From JAPLKX01 sp035530195 (GTDB lineage Bacteria; Hydrogenedentota; Hydrogenedentia; Hydrogenedentales; SLHB01): a stretch of 7,487 nt of DNA. Position 1 is the stretch's first letter; each line of letters begins with the position of its first letter. Shown here piece after piece: positions 6,252 to 7,487 of this stretch. Where the stretch lies: contig DATKVG010000078.1 of NCBI GenBank assembly GCA_035530195.1, positions 1 to 7,487 on the forward strand. The letters run 5' to 3'. The position numbers were made by a program, and so were the translations under genes. A model generated the notes under the pieces. That model made no database searches. It was not told where the DNA came from and saw only the letters and a list, made by a program, of their open reading frames with translations.

Positions 6252-6278
6252 GATCAGACGGATCGGACCGATCGGACC
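6252..6278 (+). repeat. GATCGGACC-type tandem repeat, three units
   Basis: Three 9-base units in a row: GATCAGACG, GATCGGACG or its variant GATCGGACC, and GATCGGACC, followed by TATCGTGC. The unit matches the two-copy array at 3616-3633 after the GH42-like gene. Its role is unknown; it leads directly into the dispersed hairpin repeat at 6284. Confidence 0.55.
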
Positions 6279-6283
6279 TATCG

Positions 6284-6309
6284 TGCAGGCGAGACGCCCG
6301 CACCACAAT
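6284..6309 (+). repeat. Dispersed hairpin repeat, copy 1
   Basis: TGCAGGCGAGACGCCCGC followed by ACCACAAT. It matches copy 2 at 7283-7308 with three differences in 26 bases. The core GCAGGCG-AGA-CGCCCGC is a near-perfect inverted repeat with one A/C mismatch in the stem. Intergenic location and hairpin form suggest a small interspersed repetitive element. Confidence 0.7.
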
Positions 6310-6315
6310 GAAAAA

Positions 6316-6352
6316 GTGGGACACCCCCCACAACTGCCGGGGGGCGTCCCAA
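6316..6352 (+). repeat. Strong GC hairpin in the URO-D/SDR spacer
   Basis: GGGAC (6318-6322) pairs with GTCCC (6346-6350), then after one A/C mismatch CCCCCC (6324-6329) pairs with GGGGGG (6339-6344), around a nine-base loop ACAACTGCC. The flanks AAGTGGGAC and GTCCCAACTT give it the look of a REP-like palindrome, not a terminator, because the bases after it (AACTTGATTG) contain no T run. It could still slow polymerase or protect mRNA ends. The rest of the spacer (6353-6425) shows no convincing promoter. Confidence 0.6.
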
Positions 6353-6437
6353 CTTGATTGAAGTGGGTTGAAGGTGCGTGGTAGGCTTTGAGCCCTGCGA
6401 TTTGATTGATCTTTGATGCATACATGGAGGATCCGCG

Positions 6438-7265
6438 ATGTCGTCGTGCGACTTGTTTTCGCTGCGGGGTAAAGTGGCGGTAGTGACGGCTGGTGGCGGT
6501 GTGTTGTGCGGTTCGATCGCGAAGGCGTTTGGCGGTGCGGGGGCGAAAGTGGCGGTGGCGGACATTCGTGGGGACGCGGCGGGTGCGGTGGTAAAGGCGA
6601 TCAAGGGGGAAGGCGGTGAGGCGAAGGCGTACGCGGTGGACATGTTTCGTCGGGATACGGTGGAGGCGTGCTGCGAGTTGGTGTACGGTGATTTTGGCCA
6701 GGTTGATATTCTAGTCAATGGGGTTGGCGGGAATATGAAGGGTGCGACGACTTCGGCGGCGCAGAGTTTTTTCGGTTTGCCGGCGGAAGAGATCCGGAAG
6801 GTAATCGATCTGAACCTGATAGCGGGTGCGATCGTGCCGTGCCAGGTGTTTTTGAACCGGATGAAGGACAATCCAGCGGGCGGGTCGGTGATTAATATCA
6901 GTTCGATGAACGCGTTTCGGCCGTTGACGCGGATCCCGGCGTATAGCGCGGCGAAAGCGGCGTTGAGCAATTTTACGCAGTGGCTGTCAGTTCATTTGGC
7001 GCAGGAATACAACCCGCGGTTGCGGGTGAACGCGATTGCACCGGGTTTTTTTCTGACGGAACAGAACCGTTTTTTGATGCTCGAGGCTACGGGCGATGTG
7101 ACGCCGCGGGGCAAGACGATCCTCGAGCACACGCCGATGGGCGAGTTTGGGAAGCCGGAGGATTTGTGCGGTGTGGCGATCTGGCTGGCGTCGGATGCGT
7201 CGCGGTTTGTGACGGGGATTGTGGTGCCGATAGACGGGGGGTTCTCGGCGTTTTCAGGCGTATAG
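6438..7265 (+). CDS. uxuB: Short-chain dehydrogenase, D-mannonate oxidoreductase (fructuronate reductase) type
   Basis: 275 residues, cytoplasmic, NAD(P)-dependent Rossmann-fold enzyme. It closely resembles the SDR-type D-mannonate oxidoreductase of Bacillus (UxuB/YjmF), which interconverts D-mannonate and D-fructuronate in hexuronate breakdown. Matching signatures are ILVNGVGGN with Asn94, INISSMNAFRPLTRIPAYSA with catalytic Ser156, Tyr169 and Lys173 (YSAAK), NAIAPGFFLTEQNRF, TPRGKTIL.HTPMG, and the distinctive tail PIDGGFSAFSGV. The coenzyme loop is unusual: TAGGGVLCG at 17-25, where I expect TGGxGVLGG, so Gly is replaced by Ala18 and Cys24. A GGAGG seven bases before the ATG supports the start. 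The true substrate could be a related sugar acid, so the symbol is a family-level call. A HAD hydrolase begins 64 bases later and is probably in the same operon; the combination suggests sugar or uronate catabolism. Confidence 0.85.
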   Translation: MSSCDLFSLRGKVAVVTAGGGVLCGSIAKAFGGAGAKVAVADIRGDAAGAVVKAIKGEGGEAKAYAVDMFRRDTVEACCELVYGDFGQVDILVNGVGGNMKGATTSAAQSFFGLPAEEIRKVIDLNLIAGAIVPCQVFLNRMKDNPAGGSVINISSMNAFRPLTRIPAYSAAKAALSNFTQWLSVHLAQEYNPRLRVNAIAPGFFLTEQNRFLMLEATGDVTPRGKTILEHTPMGEFGKPEDLCGVAIWLASDASRFVTGIVVPIDGGFSAFSGV

Positions 7266-7282
7266 GGCGCAGGACGTAGAAA

Positions 7283-7308
7283 TGCAGGCGAGACGCCTGC
7301 GCTACAAT
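7283..7308 (+). repeat. Dispersed hairpin repeat, copy 2
   Basis: TGCAGGCGAGACGCCTGC followed by GCTACAAT. Here the stem is perfect: GCAGGCG (7284-7290) pairs with CGCCTGC (7294-7300) around the loop AGA. It differs from copy 1 (6284-6309) at three of 26 positions, one of which repairs the stem. It is placed between the SDR stop codon and the ribosome binding site of the HAD gene. The following ATTTTGT is a weak T run, so some terminator activity is conceivable. Confidence 0.72.
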
Positions 7309-7329
7309 TTTGTGGAAAGGTTTTTTGAG

Positions 7330-7487
7330 ATGACAGATCCGGTTGCCGCGTTGAAGGGACATAAGGCGAGCAAGGGTTTTTTTATTGCGATCGATTCGGA
7401 TGGTTGCGCGTTCGATACGATGGAGATCAAGCATAAGGAGTGTTTTATACCGAACATAATTCGTTATTGGGGTTTGCAGGCGGTGTC
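7330..7487 (+). CDS. HAD-superfamily hydrolase, N-terminal part (cut by window end)
   Basis: The first 52 codons of a gene that runs off the right edge. The ATG at 7330 has AAAGG ending nine bases upstream. The peptide begins MTDPVAALKGHKASKGFF and continues IAIDSDGCAFDTMEIKHKEC. IDSDG is HAD motif I (DxDxx), with Asp22 as the expected nucleophile and Asp24 as the acid/base, preceded by the usual hydrophobic strand FFIAI. The following FDTMEIKHKECF and PNIIRYWGLQAV match a HAD branch I associate with PVC-type bacteria and with sugar catabolism loci; its substrate is unknown to me. Motifs II to IV lie outside the window, so integrity cannot be judged. It is 64 bases behind the SDR gene on the same strand, with one hairpin repeat between them. 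Confidence 0.82.
   Translation, partial: MTDPVAALKGHKASKGFFIAIDSDGCAFDTMEIKHKECFIPNIIRYWGLQAV

Noticed and set aside
6368..6417. Promoter before the SDR gene (TTGAAG or TTGAGC as -35)
   Set aside because: No acceptable -10 box at 16-18 bases from either hexamer.
5548..6970. Minus-strand open frames across the URO-D gene, spacer and SDR gene
   Set aside because: They cross repeats and two clear genes; the residues SDRSDRSDPSDH simply translate the GATCGGACC repeat.

Overview
The window is a GC-rich, strongly G-biased bacterial segment with all recognisable genes on the + strand: four complete genes, a fifth cut by the right edge, and one riboswitch. A very short type IV pilin-like protein with an H-X9-DG tail, a membrane-anchored GH42-like protein, a divergent uroporphyrinogen-decarboxylase (URO-D) family protein and repeat-rich spacers together suggest the PVC superphylum (Lentisphaerota, Kiritimatiellota or Planctomycetota) or a similar lineage such as Hydrogenedentota. 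This placement is an inference from gene style; no rRNA or taxonomic marker is present.

Layout. 5-1303: family 2 glycosyltransferase of the rhamnosyltransferase-like type with a C-terminal extension. 1349-3610: GH42-like protein with an N-terminal membrane anchor, an EF-hand-like loop and apparent loss of the usual catalytic acids. These two are 45 bases apart and probably co-transcribed. 3611-4034: a long untranslated leader with a good sigma70-type promoter (TTGACG, 17-base spacer, TAGAAT), a complete cobalamin riboswitch aptamer and a hairpin-rich expression platform. 4035-4877: the pseudopilin under that leader. 4878-5094: a MITE/REP-like element made of one 29-base unit and two inverted copies, the latter inside a perfect 35-base tandem repeat. 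5095-6216: URO-D family protein. 6217-6437: spacer with a GATCGGACC-type repeat, a dispersed hairpin repeat and a strong GC hairpin. 6438-7265: short-chain dehydrogenase closely resembling SDR-type D-mannonate oxidoreductase. 7266-7329: second copy of the dispersed hairpin repeat. 7330-7487: start of a HAD-family hydrolase.

How it may work together. The left pair looks like surface or envelope carbohydrate metabolism. The right side (URO-D protein, mannonate/fructuronate-type SDR, HAD phosphatase) looks like a small catabolic group, perhaps for uronic acids or methylated compounds. The most unusual point is a B12-sensing riboswitch whose first gene is a pseudopilin rather than a cobalamin synthesis, uptake or B12-independent isozyme gene. 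The next gene belongs to the superfamily that contains the methyltransferases working with corrinoid proteins (MtaA, MtbA, CmuA), so a corrinoid link across the cluster is possible but unproven.
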